Shown here one piece after another: positions 13,160 to 13,252 of a DNA stretch of 13,252 nucleotides (its first letter is position 1; every line of letters starts with the position of its first letter). The notes below the pieces were generated by a model that was given only the letters and a program-made list of their open reading frames with translations, searched no databases and was not told where the DNA came from. The DNA is taken from NCBI GenBank assembly GCA_002296885.1, contig DBIH01000243.1, forward strand, positions 1-13,252. Reading direction: 5' to 3'. The position numbers and the translations under genes are program-made. This DNA comes from Flavobacterium sp. UBA807 (GTDB taxonomy: Bacteria > Bacteroidota > Bacteroidia > Flavobacteriales > Flavobacteriaceae).

Positions 13160-13252
13160 AAATCATCAGGAAATAACAAATACAGAATTAAAAAAAATAC
13201 TCGCCTTTACTATTACTTCTTTTAAATCGGATTATGAAGACGGAAGAACAGC
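13146..13252 (+). CDS. Partial ORF overlapping the integrase end, unknown
   Basis: An ATG at 13146 opens a frame that overlaps the integrase stop by 14 bases and stays open to the window end (35 codons so far, beginning MEYLKNHQEITNTELKKILA). The stretch is polar and helical in character. I recognise no family. The overlap with the integrase suggests translational coupling within the same operon, so it may be a cargo gene or part of the recombination module. It could also be a chance ORF, since only 107 bases are visible. Confidence 0.5.
   Translation, partial: MEYLKNHQEITNTELKKILAFTITSFKSDYEDGRT

Larger units (their letters stand above)
11203..13252 (+). mobile_element. Left part of a probable integrated element (cut by window end)
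   Basis: Downstream of intact mnmE the content changes to an HTH DNA-binding gene, a tyrosine recombinase and an overlapping further ORF, all in one direction and visibly richer in A and T than the core genes. This is the usual recombination module at one end of integrative elements in Bacteroidota. The exact left boundary is unknown; it could be the mnmE 3' end or the gap at 11277-11390. The right end, cargo and type of element are not in the window. Confidence 0.55.

Overview
The window looks like a chromosomal segment of a flavobacterium (phylum Bacteroidota, family Flavobacteriaceae, probably Flavobacterium or a close relative). The evidence is the gliding-motility pair gldF-gldG, Bacteroidota-type purC and phoH, AT-rich DNA, starts without Shine-Dalgarno sequences, and repeated TAnnTTTG promoter boxes typical of this phylum. 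No rRNA, tRNA or CRISPR array was seen.

Layout. 1-2.9 kb is mostly minus strand: a small secreted ankyrin-repeat protein, purC (purine synthesis), and a back-to-back pair of phoH and a two-helix membrane protein. Hairpin terminators separate the units. From 2.9 to 7.9 kb the plus strand carries a SAM-hydrolase-family (DUF62) protein, a small ABM-like protein, gldF-gldG (ABC transporter parts that overlap by one base) and dnaN (beta clamp, with its own promoter and terminator). At 8.0-8.7 kb is an exported protein that closely resembles the leptospiral surface protein LipL32. It converges on a tandem-domain universal stress protein across a strong shared terminator. mnmE (tRNA-modification GTPase) follows at 9.8-11.2 kb and is intact.

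From about 11.2 kb to the end the content becomes accessory: a zinc-finger/double-HTH DNA-binding protein, a tyrosine recombinase of the Bacteroidota arm-binding type, and the start of an overlapping downstream ORF. This is probably one end of an integrated element placed next to the 3' end of mnmE. The far end lies outside the window.

The most interesting signals are: (1) a G-free leader of 10-bp-phased CTTA repeats, preceded by an 11-bp-spaced TGTACC pair, directly in front of the HTH-integrase operon; these look like recombinase or regulator binding sites; (2) heptanucleotide tandem arrays of one family, found once before gldF and twice, in opposite orientations, inside the coding sequence of mnmE, where they encode variable loops of the GTPase domain; (3) the LipL32 homologue with an apparently conserved calcium-site pattern; (4) a DUF62 protein that seems to lack two residues of the family's Asp-Arg-His triad. 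No complete new defence or catalytic system is visible; the accessory element is cut off by the window end.
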